A stretch of 64,000 nt of DNA. Source: Pelagibacteraceae bacterium AG-470-E16. GTDB lineage: Bacteria; Pseudomonadota; Alphaproteobacteria; Pelagibacterales; Pelagibacteraceae. Positions 10,942-20,637 of this stretch are shown here, piece after piece. The notes beneath the pieces were generated by a model. The model did no database searches and had not been told where the DNA came from. It worked only from the letters and a program-made list of their open reading frames with translations. Numbering within the stretch: the first letter of the stretch is position 1; the number at the start of each line of letters is the position of its first letter. The translations under genes and the position numbers were made by a program. Location: assembly GCA_003209195.1 (NCBI GenBank), contig QCSF01000001.1, forward strand, positions 1 to 64,000, in the 5' to 3' direction.

Positions 10942-11896
10942 TATTAAAAAAAAAAAAATTAAAATAAAAGCTAACACTCAAATAAAGCAAAGGCTTATTT
11001 TAAAAAAAGAGTTTATTTACAAAGATAAAGTTTCAGAACCTGATATCCTTATACTAAAAAAAATAGTTAATAAAAAAAATATTAAAACAAAAAAAATATT
11101 ATCTCCAAATGTTAAGATCGCTAGTTCAAATGTAATTAACCTTAACAAAGAAAGTAAAAAAGGAATTACCAATAACATTTTGTCAGTTTCGAAAATATCT
11201 AAGTCTCTTGGTGGCAAACCAATACTCAAAAATATATCCTTTTCTTTAAAACATGGTCAGATATTAGGGTTGCTAGGGCCGAATGGAGCAGGTAAATCAA
11301 CTTTATTTAATTTAATAGTTGGCAAAATTTTTCCTGATCTTGGACAAATAAAATTGAATAATGAAAGTATAATTCATCTACCAATTCATAGAAGAGCTTT
11401 AAAAGGAATAAGTCTACTAGAACAACACAAAGGGCTGTTTGGAAATATGACTGCTTATGAAAATTTATATGCTATTCTTGAGCTTTACATAGAAGATAAA
11501 AATAAAATTGAAGCAAAGATTTCTCAACTACTGTCATATTTCGGATTACAATATTTATCAGATGTTAAAGCAAATAATATGTCTGGCGGTGAGTATAAAA
11601 AAATTTCAACACTACAAAGAATTTGTAACAAGGACATTAAAGTACTTTTGTTAGATGAACCTATGGCTGCCCTAGATCCTCTGAGTATATCATCAATTAA
11701 AAAATTTATATTAGAATTAAGAGATATAGGATTATCTGTAATAATTACAGATCATAATTTTTTTGCAATTCAAGATATATTAGATAATTGTATTATCATT
11801 AGAGATGGCAATGTAATGGTAGAGGGTTCTCCAAAAACTATAATGAAGAATGAACAGGCAATAAAGTATTATCTCGGAACTGGTTTTAAGATTTAA
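10925..11896 (+). CDS. lptB: LPS export ABC transporter ATPase LptB with Lys-rich N-terminal extension
   Basis: Walker A GPNGAGKST, signature MSGGEYKK, Walker B VLLLDEPMAALDP; core starts near residue 85. Confidence 0.88.
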   Translation: MEKDNNIKKKKIKIKANTQIKQRLILKKEFIYKDKVSEPDILILKKIVNKKNIKTKKILSPNVKIASSNVINLNKESKKGITNNILSVSKISKSLGGKPILKNISFSLKHGQILGLLGPNGAGKSTLFNLIVGKIFPDLGQIKLNNESIIHLPIHRRALKGISLLEQHKGLFGNMTAYENLYAILELYIEDKNKIEAKISQLLSYFGLQYLSDVKANNMSGGEYKKISTLQRICNKDIKVLLLDEPMAALDPLSISSIKKFILELRDIGLSVIITDHNFFAIQDILDNCIIIRDGNVMVEGSPKTIMKNEQAIKYYLGTGFKI

Positions 11897-12183
11897 TTTT
11901 TTGAATTTTGTTCTTCTTCACTTGCTGCATCATCAAGTGATATTACCCCATCATCATCATCTACAGCGTCATCTGCATTATCTATGTCAGCAAATTCATC
12001 TTTAGTCTGAGGTTTTGGCGCTTCTTGAACAGGTTGAGTGTTAAAGTTAGCAAATACATCCTCTTCAATTACAATATCTTTTTCTCCACAAGGACATTTA
12101 AAGGGCGACTTTTTATTGAAATCATAGAATTTCTTTTCACAGTGTGGGCACACCCTTTTTTGTCCAAATTTTTTGTCAGCCAT
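11893..12183 (-). CDS. FYDLN acid domain / TIGR02300 family protein
   Basis: CPHCEKKFYDFNKKSPFKCPCG zinc-ribbon-like start and acidic tail. Confidence 0.85.
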   Translation of the reverse strand: MADKKFGQKRVCPHCEKKFYDFNKKSPFKCPCGEKDIVIEEDVFANFNTQPVQEAPKPQTKDEFADIDNADDAVDDDDGVISLDDAASEEEQNSKN

Positions 12184-12237
12184 TAAAATCTCTTTTTGTA
12201 TATTAATTTAGTGGGTATATATTGATCTACTAATCTA

Positions 12238-14226
12238 ATGGCAATTAAAAAATTAATCCCAAATAATGATATTTCAGTAAAAGGGTGTTGTAAATTACCA
12301 TCAGATAAGAGTCTTTCCATAAGAGCCATTTTATTTTCAAGTATATCATATGGAATATCAAAAATTAAAATTAACAATCCTGGTGAGGATGTTATTTCAT
12401 CAATTATTGCGATCAAAAAACTTGGAATTAAAGTTGAAAAAAAAGGTGATTATTACTTAATATATGGCCTAGGGATTGGGTATCCCATCAATAAAAAAAA
12501 GCTAACTATAGATTGTAGAAATAGCGGAACAACCCTAAGATTGATTACGCCACTTATCGCAGGCTCTAAAATTAATGCAAAAATAATTGGTGACCAAAGT
12601 TTATCGAGCAGACCTTATAGACTTCAATTTCTAAGAAGTTTTTTAATGAATGTTAAACCTACAAATAAACAATATTTGCCCTTAGAAATTAAAGGCCACT
12701 CTAATTGTATACAAGCGAATATTAAAATTTCAAAACCCTCTGCACAAATGGTAAGTGCAGCAACTTTAGCAGGTATTTCAAGTTTTGGTGAAACGACGAT
12801 AGAGTGTCAAAATAATTTAAGAGATCACACAACTAGATTGTTAAAATATTTAGGATACCCAATTAAAGTTAAAAATAAAAAGTATAATCAAAAAATTATA
12901 TTACTTGGAAAGCAATTTTTGGCACCTTTGGTGAATTTTGATATACCTTCTGATCCATCTTCAAGTGCATTTTTAATTTCGATTTCTGTTTTAACAATTG
13001 GAAGCCAAATAAAAATACAAAATGTTTGTCTCAATGAGTTTAGGATTGGATATATTAGAGTTTTAAAAAAAATGGGGGCCAATATTAAATTTCAAAACAA
13101 AAGAAAGTATTTTGGAGAAATAGTAGGTGACATTATTGCTAGCTACTCACCAAATTTAAAAGGCATAATAATTAAACCACAAGAAATAGCCAGTATTATA
13201 GATGAAGTTCCAGTATTGTTAATAGTGTCTTTATTTTGTGAGTCAAAAAGTGTTTTTAACAATTTAACTGAACTTAAATTTAAAGAAACCAATAGATTAA
13301 AAGTAATGTATGAAAATTTAAAATTGATTGGAGCTAATATTGTAAGAAAAAAAGATAATTTAATTATTGACGGTCTTACAGAAAATTTTTATTCAAATGA
13401 TATCAAAATCATAAAAAATTTTAATAAAGATCATAGAATTGCTATGGCATTTTATGTTCTATCAGCAGTATCTAGAAAAAAATTACAGATTAATGATTTT
13501 GATTGTACAAATGTGTCATTTCCAAAATTTTTAAGCACTATCGACAATTTAAAAAATAATGATCAAAAAAAAATTATAATCGCTTGTGATGGGGGAGTAG
13601 CAAGCGGTAAAACAACTATACTAAAAAAAATTGTAAAATATTACTCTTCAAAGGCTGCTTTTATAGACTCAGGTTTACTTTATCGTTATTTAACATTTAA
13701 ACACATCGAAACTAGAAAAAAGAATATTGATTTAAAATATTTAATAAAAATTTTAGAAAATGTAAATTTAAAAAAATTACAAAATTTAAAATTACATTCT
13801 AATAATGTATCAAATAAAGTTTCCGAAATTGCAAAAATACCAATAATCAGAAAAAAACTACTACCGATTCAAAGAAAATTAATTTTTAGTTGCACTGAAT
13901 CTATTATACTTGTGGGCGGTCGTGATATTTGTTCAAAAATTCTACCCCTAGGCTTTAGCGATTTAAAAATATTCATTGAAGCAAAAGTTAAATTAAGAGC
14001 TAAAAGAAGATATCAAGAGCTAAAATTAATGAAAAATGAAAAAAATATCAGTTACAAACAAATTTTGAATGCCATAAAAGCTAGAGATTTAGCGGATAAA
14101 ACAAGAAAAGTAAGCCCACTAAAAAAAACTAAGGATTCTATATTGATACGTAATGACTCTAATGGTATATCGCGCGCACTTAAAAAAATACTTTTTTTAA
14201 TAGAAAGAGAGATTAAAAAATATTAG
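12238..14226 (+). CDS. aroA-cmk: 3-phosphoshikimate 1-carboxyvinyltransferase (AroA) in one frame with cytidylate kinase (Cmk)
   Basis: Residues ~1-441 EPSP synthase (KLPSDKSLSIRA, DCRNSGTTLRL, LKFKETNRL); residues ~443-662 CMP kinase (IACDGGVASGKTT, VGGRDIC, RDLADKTRKVSPL). Junction lies at an A9 run (13565-13573). Confidence 0.9.
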   Translation: MAIKKLIPNNDISVKGCCKLPSDKSLSIRAILFSSISYGISKIKINNPGEDVISSIIAIKKLGIKVEKKGDYYLIYGLGIGYPINKKKLTIDCRNSGTTLRLITPLIAGSKINAKIIGDQSLSSRPYRLQFLRSFLMNVKPTNKQYLPLEIKGHSNCIQANIKISKPSAQMVSAATLAGISSFGETTIECQNNLRDHTTRLLKYLGYPIKVKNKKYNQKIILLGKQFLAPLVNFDIPSDPSSSAFLISISVLTIGSQIKIQNVCLNEFRIGYIRVLKKMGANIKFQNKRKYFGEIVGDIIASYSPNLKGIIIKPQEIASIIDEVPVLLIVSLFCESKSVFNNLTELKFKETNRLKVMYENLKLIGANIVRKKDNLIIDGLTENFYSNDIKIIKNFNKDHRIAMAFYVLSAVSRKKLQINDFDCTNVSFPKFLSTIDNLKNNDQKKIIIACDGGVASGKTTILKKIVKYYSSKAAFIDSGLLYRYLTFKHIETRKKNIDLKYLIKILENVNLKKLQNLKLHSNNVSNKVSEIAKIPIIRKKLLPIQRKLIFSCTESIILVGGRDICSKILPLGFSDLKIFIEAKVKLRAKRRYQELKLMKNEKNISYKQILNAIKARDLADKTRKVSPLKKTKDSILIRNDSNGISRALKKILFLIEREIKKY

Positions 14227-15944
14227 TGGGATCAAATAATTTAAAAGTTTACAATGAAAATTCAGAATCAGAATTTTCTAAATTAATTACAAAAAATCTT
14301 GAAACTATCACGCTTAAAGAAAACTCTATAGTAACAGGCACAATAGAAAAAATTGACGATAAATTTGTACATGTTTTTATAAAAGGTGCAAAATCCAGTG
14401 GTTTAGTAGATAAAAACGAAATTCCACATGCTGAAAGAAATGAACTAAAAGAAGGTAATGATATTGAAGTTTTTTTAGAGCGTACAGAGGATAAAAACGG
14501 AAATATTGTTTTAAGTATTGAAAAAGCAAGAAGATCCAAGTCATGGGAAAAAATCAAAGAAGCCTTCGAAAAGAAAGAGAATGTATCTGGTATGCTTAGA
14601 AATACAGTTAAAGGAGGTTTGGTATGCGAAATCATGGGCGTGATGGCTTTTGTTCCAAATTCACAACTTGATACAAAACCTGTAAAAAATATTAAGGAGT
14701 ATTTAGATAAGCCATTAGAATTTAGAATAATTAAAATAGACGAAATAAGATTTAATGTAATAGCTAGTAGAAGAGAAATAATCGAAGAAGAAAAAAATAA
14801 AAATAAGGAAAAAGTCATTAAAAATTATAAAGTTGGAGATATTGTAGAGGGAACTATTAAGGCTGTTCAATCTTATGGCTGTTTTGTAAGTATTGAGAGT
14901 TTGGATTGTTTACTACACTCATCTGAGGTATCGCATCTAAAAATTTCAAATCTGAATGACATGTTTAATGTCGGTGAAAAAGTAAAAGTAAAAATTTTAG
15001 AAATTGATAAAGAAAATATGAGAATGAGTTTGTCTGTAAAAGCTATGTTACCTGATCCTTTCGAAACAATGAAGGATAAATTTATAATTGGGAATGAATA
15101 TGATGTAAAAATTACAAAGTTAACCGACTTTGGTGCATTTGCAGAAATGTCAGAAGGTGTGGTAGGCTTAATACATTCAAGTGAAATCAAACATATGCAA
15201 AAGAATGTAAATCCAAAATCTGTTTTTAAAATAAATGACGTAATTAAAGTAAAATTAAAAGAAGTAGACATTGAAAAAAGGAAAATTGGATTAAGTTATA
15301 AAGATTGTTTACCAAATCCGATAGATGAATTTATATCTAGGTATCCATCTGGATCTACTGTTGAAGCTAAAGTTATAACAAAACAACACTTTGGTATTTT
15401 TTGTAATACAGGTGACAGTGATTTAGAGAAAATTGATATTTTTGTTCATTATAAACAACTAGATTATAATGAAAGTTCGAAAGCATTAGATAGTTTCAAA
15501 AAAGGCGACAAGGTAAAAATAAAAATTATTGACATTAAAGATGAAAAAGTAAATGGGTCTATCAGAGCATTAAAGAGAGACCCCTATTCATTTTTTGATG
15601 GAAAAAAAATTGGAGATATTGTTTCAACAAGAGTTGTAGAGGTGCTAGATAATGGTTTAAAAGTAGACGTGGGTCCTGAGCGATATCAGGTTATTATAAG
15701 AAAATCAGAGTTAGCTTTAGAGAAATCAGATCAAAGACCAAACCGATTTTCTTCTGGTGACTCGATTGACGCTGCTATTCTTGAGATAGATCCAGTAAAA
15801 AGAAAAGTAAAATTATCTGTTAAATACTTAGAACAAAAAGAAAAAGATTTAGCTATTGAAAAATATGGTTCTACAAGCTCTGGTCAGTCATTAGCGGGAA
15901 TTTTAGGTGAAGCTTTAGAAAAAAAAGACCAAAAAAAAGATTAA
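14226..15944 (+). CDS. rpsA: 30S ribosomal protein S1
   Basis: Tandem S1/OB repeats (GCFVSIESLDCLLHSSEVSH, GAFAEMSEGVVGLIHSSEI); GTG start; downstream of cmk as in other Proteobacteria. Confidence 0.95.
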   Translation: MGSNNLKVYNENSESEFSKLITKNLETITLKENSIVTGTIEKIDDKFVHVFIKGAKSSGLVDKNEIPHAERNELKEGNDIEVFLERTEDKNGNIVLSIEKARRSKSWEKIKEAFEKKENVSGMLRNTVKGGLVCEIMGVMAFVPNSQLDTKPVKNIKEYLDKPLEFRIIKIDEIRFNVIASRREIIEEEKNKNKEKVIKNYKVGDIVEGTIKAVQSYGCFVSIESLDCLLHSSEVSHLKISNLNDMFNVGEKVKVKILEIDKENMRMSLSVKAMLPDPFETMKDKFIIGNEYDVKITKLTDFGAFAEMSEGVVGLIHSSEIKHMQKNVNPKSVFKINDVIKVKLKEVDIEKRKIGLSYKDCLPNPIDEFISRYPSGSTVEAKVITKQHFGIFCNTGDSDLEKIDIFVHYKQLDYNESSKALDSFKKGDKVKIKIIDIKDEKVNGSIRALKRDPYSFFDGKKIGDIVSTRVVEVLDNGLKVDVGPERYQVIIRKSELALEKSDQRPNRFSSGDSIDAAILEIDPVKRKVKLSVKYLEQKEKDLAIEKYGSTSSGQSLAGILGEALEKKDQKKD

Positions 15945-15996
15945 CTCTTTCTTTTATTGCGATCTAAAATTATAATATTTTCAATACTTTATTGAA

Positions 15997-16305
15997 ATGT
16001 CTAAAAAAAGTTATGTTAAATCAAATTTAATAAGAGATCTTCAGTATCATTTTCAAGAAATTCCAAACAATGATATTGAGCGAATTGTTGATATAATTTT
16101 TAAATACTTATCTAATTCTCTGACTTTTAAAAAAAATATTGAAATAAGAGGGCTTGGAACTTTTAAAGTAAAAAAAATGCCTCCCCGTAATGCCAGAAAT
16201 CCTAGAACAGGTCAGAATATAAAAATTGAAGAGAAAAATAAAATAAAGTGGAAAAGCTCAAAATTACTTAATTCTCGTATAAATAAGGATAAAAGTGTTG
16301 AATAA
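15997..16305 (+). CDS. ihfB: Integration host factor beta subunit (HU/IHF family)
   Basis: GLGTFKVKKMPPRNARNPRTGQNIKI HU/IHF signature; follows rpsA. Confidence 0.9.
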   Translation: MSKKSYVKSNLIRDLQYHFQEIPNNDIERIVDIIFKYLSNSLTFKKNIEIRGLGTFKVKKMPPRNARNPRTGQNIKIEEKNKIKWKSSKLLNSRINKDKSVE

Positions 16306-16984
16306 AAAAATTATATTTATTGCACTTGATTGCTCGATATCAAAAGCAAATTTGATAATTAGATCTATACCGAAATATGAGTCAAAAAATTACACGTTTG
16401 GTTTAAAAATAGGTTATCAAATTTTTTTTTCTCGTGGTGGTAGAGAATTTGTTAAATCAATTAAAAATTTTCCAATTTTTTTAGATTTAAAATTAAATGA
16501 TATAGAAACTACTACTAAAAATGCATTAATATCCCTCAAAGATTTAAAAAATATAAAATATATTACTATCCATGTAAATACTGGTAAAAAAACAATAAAA
16601 AGTGCAAGAAACTTTACAAATGCAAAATTACTTTGTGTAACTACTCTAACTACTTTAGATCAAAAAGATATTAAAGAAATTGGATATAACAAAAAGATTG
16701 ATAATCTTATTTTGCATCAGGCTAACCTCGCTAAACAATGTGGATGCTATGCGGTGATATGCAGTGCTAGAGAATCTTTAAAAATAAATAATTTAGTAAA
16801 AATAAAAACTATCACACCAGGTATAAGGCTTTTAGGTGATAAGATTAATGACCAAAAAAGAATATCTACACCTAGAAATGCTTTGACCAAACAAAAAGCG
16901 TCTGGAATAGTAATTGGTAGAAGTTTAACGTCAGGAAATATAAAAAATAATTTTAAAAAACTTATTCAACATTTAGAGTTATGA
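16295..16984 (+). CDS. pyrF: Orotidine 5'-phosphate decarboxylase
   Basis: IALD start, LDLKLNDIETT, TPGIRLLGD, GIVIGRSLT; GTG (16295) or TTG (16298) start. Confidence 0.92.
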   Translation: MLNKKIIFIALDCSISKANLIIRSIPKYESKNYTFGLKIGYQIFFSRGGREFVKSIKNFPIFLDLKLNDIETTTKNALISLKDLKNIKYITIHVNTGKKTIKSARNFTNAKLLCVTTLTTLDQKDIKEIGYNKKIDNLILHQANLAKQCGCYAVICSARESLKINNLVKIKTITPGIRLLGDKINDQKRISTPRNALTKQKASGIVIGRSLTSGNIKNNFKKLIQHLEL

Positions 16985-17598
16985 GTCTTCCAACAATTAA
17001 AGTTTGTGGAAATAAGAACGCTAGCATTATTCAACTTTGTATCAATCTCGGTGCCACTTTAATTGGTTTCGTTATAAATTACCCTAAAAGTCCTAGGTCA
17101 ATTTCAACGTATAAACTTAAAATATTAGTAAAAAATATTCCAAAACATATAAAAAAGGTTGCAGTGATGGTAAATCCAACAATTGAGGAAGTAAAAGAAA
17201 TATCGAACTACTGTAATGTAATTCAATTACATGGAAACGAAAGTAATAAGTTTATTAAACTAATTAAAAAAGAAACTAATCTATTGATAATAAAGGTTAT
17301 AAAAGTAAAAATAAAAGAAGATCTCGAAGGTATTGATTGTTTTCCTGCTTCTGATGAAATTTTACTTGATACACCTTCAATGGGACAGTCAGGTAAAGCA
17401 TTTAATTTTAATCTTTTAAATGAGATCAAAAATAAAAAATTTTTTCTTGCTGGGAAAATTGATATTAATAATGTCAAAACAGCGCTTAAATACACTGATA
17501 AAATCGACGTAAATTCTGGTTTGGAAACTGAAAAGGGTATAAAAGACAGCGACAAAATTAAAGAATTTTTCAACAGGTTAAAAAATGATAAAAGTTAA
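16981..17598 (+). CDS. trpF: Phosphoribosylanthranilate isomerase
   Basis: IKVCGN start, SPRSIS, VIQLHGNE, FFLAGKIDINNV, VDVNSGLE-like (IDVNSGLETEKGIKD). Confidence 0.93.
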   Translation: MSLPTIKVCGNKNASIIQLCINLGATLIGFVINYPKSPRSISTYKLKILVKNIPKHIKKVAVMVNPTIEEVKEISNYCNVIQLHGNESNKFIKLIKKETNLLIIKVIKVKIKEDLEGIDCFPASDEILLDTPSMGQSGKAFNFNLLNEIKNKKFFLAGKIDINNVKTALKYTDKIDVNSGLETEKGIKDSDKIKEFFNRLKNDKS

Positions 17599-18820
17599 AA
17601 AAGGTACTCCTCTAATAGATCAACATGATAAAAACTATATGTATAATGGAAAATTTGGTGGCAATTTTATTCCTGAAACCTTAAAAAAACCTGTAGAGGA
17701 TCTAACAATACTTTTTGAAAAACTTAGAAAAGACAAACAATTTTTAAAACAAAGAGATCATTATTTCAAAAATTACGTCGGTACTCCAACTTCTTTTGTA
17801 AAATTGAAAAATCTTACTAATTATTTGGGTGGAGCTCAAATTTGGGCAAAAGTAGTTTCAGAAGCAAATGGTGGAGCCCACAAAATTTATAATGCTACAG
17901 TCCATGCCTTAATATGTAAAAAAGCAGGAAAAAAGTTTATTGTTGGGGATACTGGTGCAGGTTATGCTGGTAAAATGTTATCAATGGCAGCCAAAAAATT
18001 TGGTTTAAAATGTAAAATTTTTATGGGCGCAAAAGATATAGAGAGACAAAGACCTAACTGTGAAGCTATCAAAAATAATGGAGCGGAAATCGTACCTGTC
18101 TACACTGGTAGCAAAACTCTAGTTGATGCGGTAAGTGAATGTATGAGGTATTGGGTATCAAATTGCGATACTACTCATATGTGTGTAGGTTCAACGGTTG
18201 GGCCAAACATATTTATAAAAATTTGTGCTTGGAGCACAGCTCAAATTTCAAGAGAGCTAATTATTCAAATAAAAAAAAAATTTGGAGAGATTCCAAAAAA
18301 AATTAAGCTAATTAATTGTGTTGGAGGTGGTAGTTCAGCCCTAGGATTCTGGAATTCTTTTATAGACTACGATAAAAATCAAGTTGAGCTAATCGGGGTT
18401 GAGGCTGGTGGACCAAAAAATAGTAAACTACATGCCGCTCCACTAAGTACTAATGCAAAGGTTGGAATTTTACATGGTGCCGCACAATATGTGATACAAG
18501 ATAAAGAAGGTCAAATAAGTAATACTGAGAGTATAAGTGCTGGACTTGATTATCCTGGTATATCCCCAATACATTGTTTTTTAAAAGATATAAAAAGAGC
18601 AAAGTACACCAGCGCCACTGATGAAGAGGCTTTAGAGGCTCATCAATTAGTAACTAATTTTGAAAAAATTTCGCCATCTCTTGAACCATCTCATGCATTT
18701 GCAGAGGCAATTAAAATTGCACCAAAATTAAACAAAGAAACAATAATTGTAGTCAATAGTTGCGGTGATGCAAAAAAAGATAGGGATATATTAAAAAAAA
18801 GATTAGGAAAAAAAATTTGA
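17585..18820 (+). CDS. trpB: Tryptophan synthase beta chain
   Basis: GGNFIPETL, GGAHKIYNA (PLP-Lys region), CVGGGSSALG. Upstream Met overlaps trpF; true start may be the later Met (~17639). Confidence 0.96.
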   Translation: MIKVKKGTPLIDQHDKNYMYNGKFGGNFIPETLKKPVEDLTILFEKLRKDKQFLKQRDHYFKNYVGTPTSFVKLKNLTNYLGGAQIWAKVVSEANGGAHKIYNATVHALICKKAGKKFIVGDTGAGYAGKMLSMAAKKFGLKCKIFMGAKDIERQRPNCEAIKNNGAEIVPVYTGSKTLVDAVSECMRYWVSNCDTTHMCVGSTVGPNIFIKICAWSTAQISRELIIQIKKKFGEIPKKIKLINCVGGGSSALGFWNSFIDYDKNQVELIGVEAGGPKNSKLHAAPLSTNAKVGILHGAAQYVIQDKEGQISNTESISAGLDYPGISPIHCFLKDIKRAKYTSATDEEALEAHQLVTNFEKISPSLEPSHAFAEAIKIAPKLNKETIIVVNSCGDAKKDRDILKKRLGKKI

Positions 18821-18821
18821 A

Positions 18822-19631
18822 ATGAATTTAATTAAAAAAGTTTTTATAAAGTGTAAAAAAGAAAAAAGACCTGCTCTTTTAACTTTTACAGTTGCTGGGG
18901 ATAATACTCATAAAAATTCATTAAAAATTCTAAAATCTATTTCTCCATATGTTGATATATGTGAACTCGGTATGCCACATAATACACCTGTTGCTGACGG
19001 AGGCCAAATTCAAAATTGTTCACACCGAGCTTTAAAAAATGGCATTAGAACAAAAGATATTTTTAAAATTGTAAAACAATATAAAAAATTTAAATGCTCT
19101 CGACCTGTTATATTAATGGGTTATTTTAATACAGTTAAACAATTTGGTGAAAATAATTTTATTAATGAATGTAAAAAAAATAAAGTCGACGGAGTTATTA
19201 TAGTAGATTTACCTTGGCCGGAAAATAGAGATTTAGCAAAAAGATGTAAAAAGAAATCAATTAACTTTATTCAATTAGTTGCTCCGACGACTTCTAATTA
19301 TAGATTAAGAAAAATTGTGAATGATTCACATGATATGATTTATTATATAAGTATGTTGTCTACAACCGGTGGAGAGCTAAAGGTATCGCCAGAAAAAATA
19401 ATTAAGAATTACCAAAAAATTAAAAAATTAAGCAAAAATAAAAATGTTGTAATAGGTTTTGGTATTACAGATAAAACTATATCATCACTCAAAAAAGCTT
19501 GTGGTCTTGTAGTTGGAAGTTTGGTGTGTCGATCAATCACAGATTCGTTAAATAGAGGAAATGATCCCTCTGTGGCGGTTCAAAATGTTGTTAAAAAGCT
19601 AAAATCTCAAATAATTCAGCAAAATCAGTGA
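18822..19631 (+). CDS. trpA: Tryptophan synthase alpha chain
   Basis: CELGMPHNTPVADGGQIQ, VDGVIIVDLPW, VVIGFGITD. Confidence 0.96.
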   Translation: MNLIKKVFIKCKKEKRPALLTFTVAGDNTHKNSLKILKSISPYVDICELGMPHNTPVADGGQIQNCSHRALKNGIRTKDIFKIVKQYKKFKCSRPVILMGYFNTVKQFGENNFINECKKNKVDGVIIVDLPWPENRDLAKRCKKKSINFIQLVAPTTSNYRLRKIVNDSHDMIYYISMLSTTGGELKVSPEKIIKNYQKIKKLSKNKNVVIGFGITDKTISSLKKACGLVVGSLVCRSITDSLNRGNDPSVAVQNVVKKLKSQIIQQNQ

Positions 19632-19688
19632 GAATTAAGTATCAGATTATAGCCAAATTTTTATAGTTTGTGATATTGTAATTCAATT

Positions 19689-20633
19689 ATGACTAACTGG
19701 TTAGAAAAAATTTTATCAAAAGCAAAAGAGGCAGGTGCTAAGTTATCTAACTCTTTTAAAAAGACTACCATCAAAAATGCAAGTCTTTGGAGTTCATGCC
19801 CTGATTGTAAAAAAATGTTTTTAGGTAAGGATTTAGAAACAAATTTATACGTCTGTACACAGTGTGATTATCATTTCAGAATAAGTGCTGAAAATAGATT
19901 TAAAATTTTCTTTGATAATTCACAATATAACATGATACCGACCAAAAAATTAATTGATGATCCGAATCAATTTAAAACTGAATTAAAAGTTTACAAAGAT
20001 CAGCTAAAATCTGCAAAGAAAAAAACAAATCAAAACGCATCTTTAGTTTCAGCGAACGGAAAAGTGAATGGACTAGATATGGTTTGCTCATCTTTTGATT
20101 TCAATTTTAATGGTGGAACACTAAGCTTACAATCTGGTCAAAACTTTTATGAAGCATGCGAATATGCCGTAAAAAACAAAGTATCAGCTTTAACAGTTTT
20201 TATAACCACCGGTGGTGCGGCGCTCCAAGAAAATTTGTTTGCGCTTTATCAAATGCCAAAAACTATTCTTGGCGTGCAGATGTTAAAAAAAAATAAAATA
20301 CCTTACTTTGTAGTTGCAAACGTGAATATTGGCGGGGTAAGTGCAAGCTTTGGATCATTGGGTGATTTTCATATTATGGAACCTGGGAAAAAAACAATAT
20401 GGGGATTCGCTGGAAAAAAAATTATACAAGGTACAATCTCAGAACAACTGCCTGAAGATTTTCAATCAGCTTCACACGTTTTAACAACTGGAGCAATTGA
20501 CATGGTTACTCATCGCAAAGACCAAAAAAAAGTTATTTCAAATTTAGTTTCCATACTTCTGAAAAAAGAAAAATCTCAACAGCTGTATAGCGATTATGAT
20601 GATATAAAAGTGTCACAAATTGTAAATCAGTAG
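19689..20633 (+). CDS. accD: Acetyl-CoA carboxylase carboxyltransferase beta subunit
   Basis: Zn ribbon CPDCKKMFLGKDLETNLYVCTQC; carboxyltransferase domain (GGTLSLQSGQNF). Confidence 0.95.
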   Translation: MTNWLEKILSKAKEAGAKLSNSFKKTTIKNASLWSSCPDCKKMFLGKDLETNLYVCTQCDYHFRISAENRFKIFFDNSQYNMIPTKKLIDDPNQFKTELKVYKDQLKSAKKKTNQNASLVSANGKVNGLDMVCSSFDFNFNGGTLSLQSGQNFYEACEYAVKNKVSALTVFITTGGAALQENLFALYQMPKTILGVQMLKKNKIPYFVVANVNIGGVSASFGSLGDFHIMEPGKKTIWGFAGKKIIQGTISEQLPEDFQSASHVLTTGAIDMVTHRKDQKKVISNLVSILLKKEKSQQLYSDYDDIKVSQIVNQ

Positions 20634-20637
20634 TTAA

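Noticed and set aside
12183-12416. Minus-strand 77-aa ORF
   Set aside because: Antisense to aroA start; no domain signature, and it overlaps the divergent promoter region.
14249-15271. Two long minus-strand ORFs (189 and 132 aa) in rpsA
   Set aside because: Antisense shadows of repetitive AT-rich rpsA; Phe/Ser-rich translation is typical of reversed Lys/Glu-rich coding.
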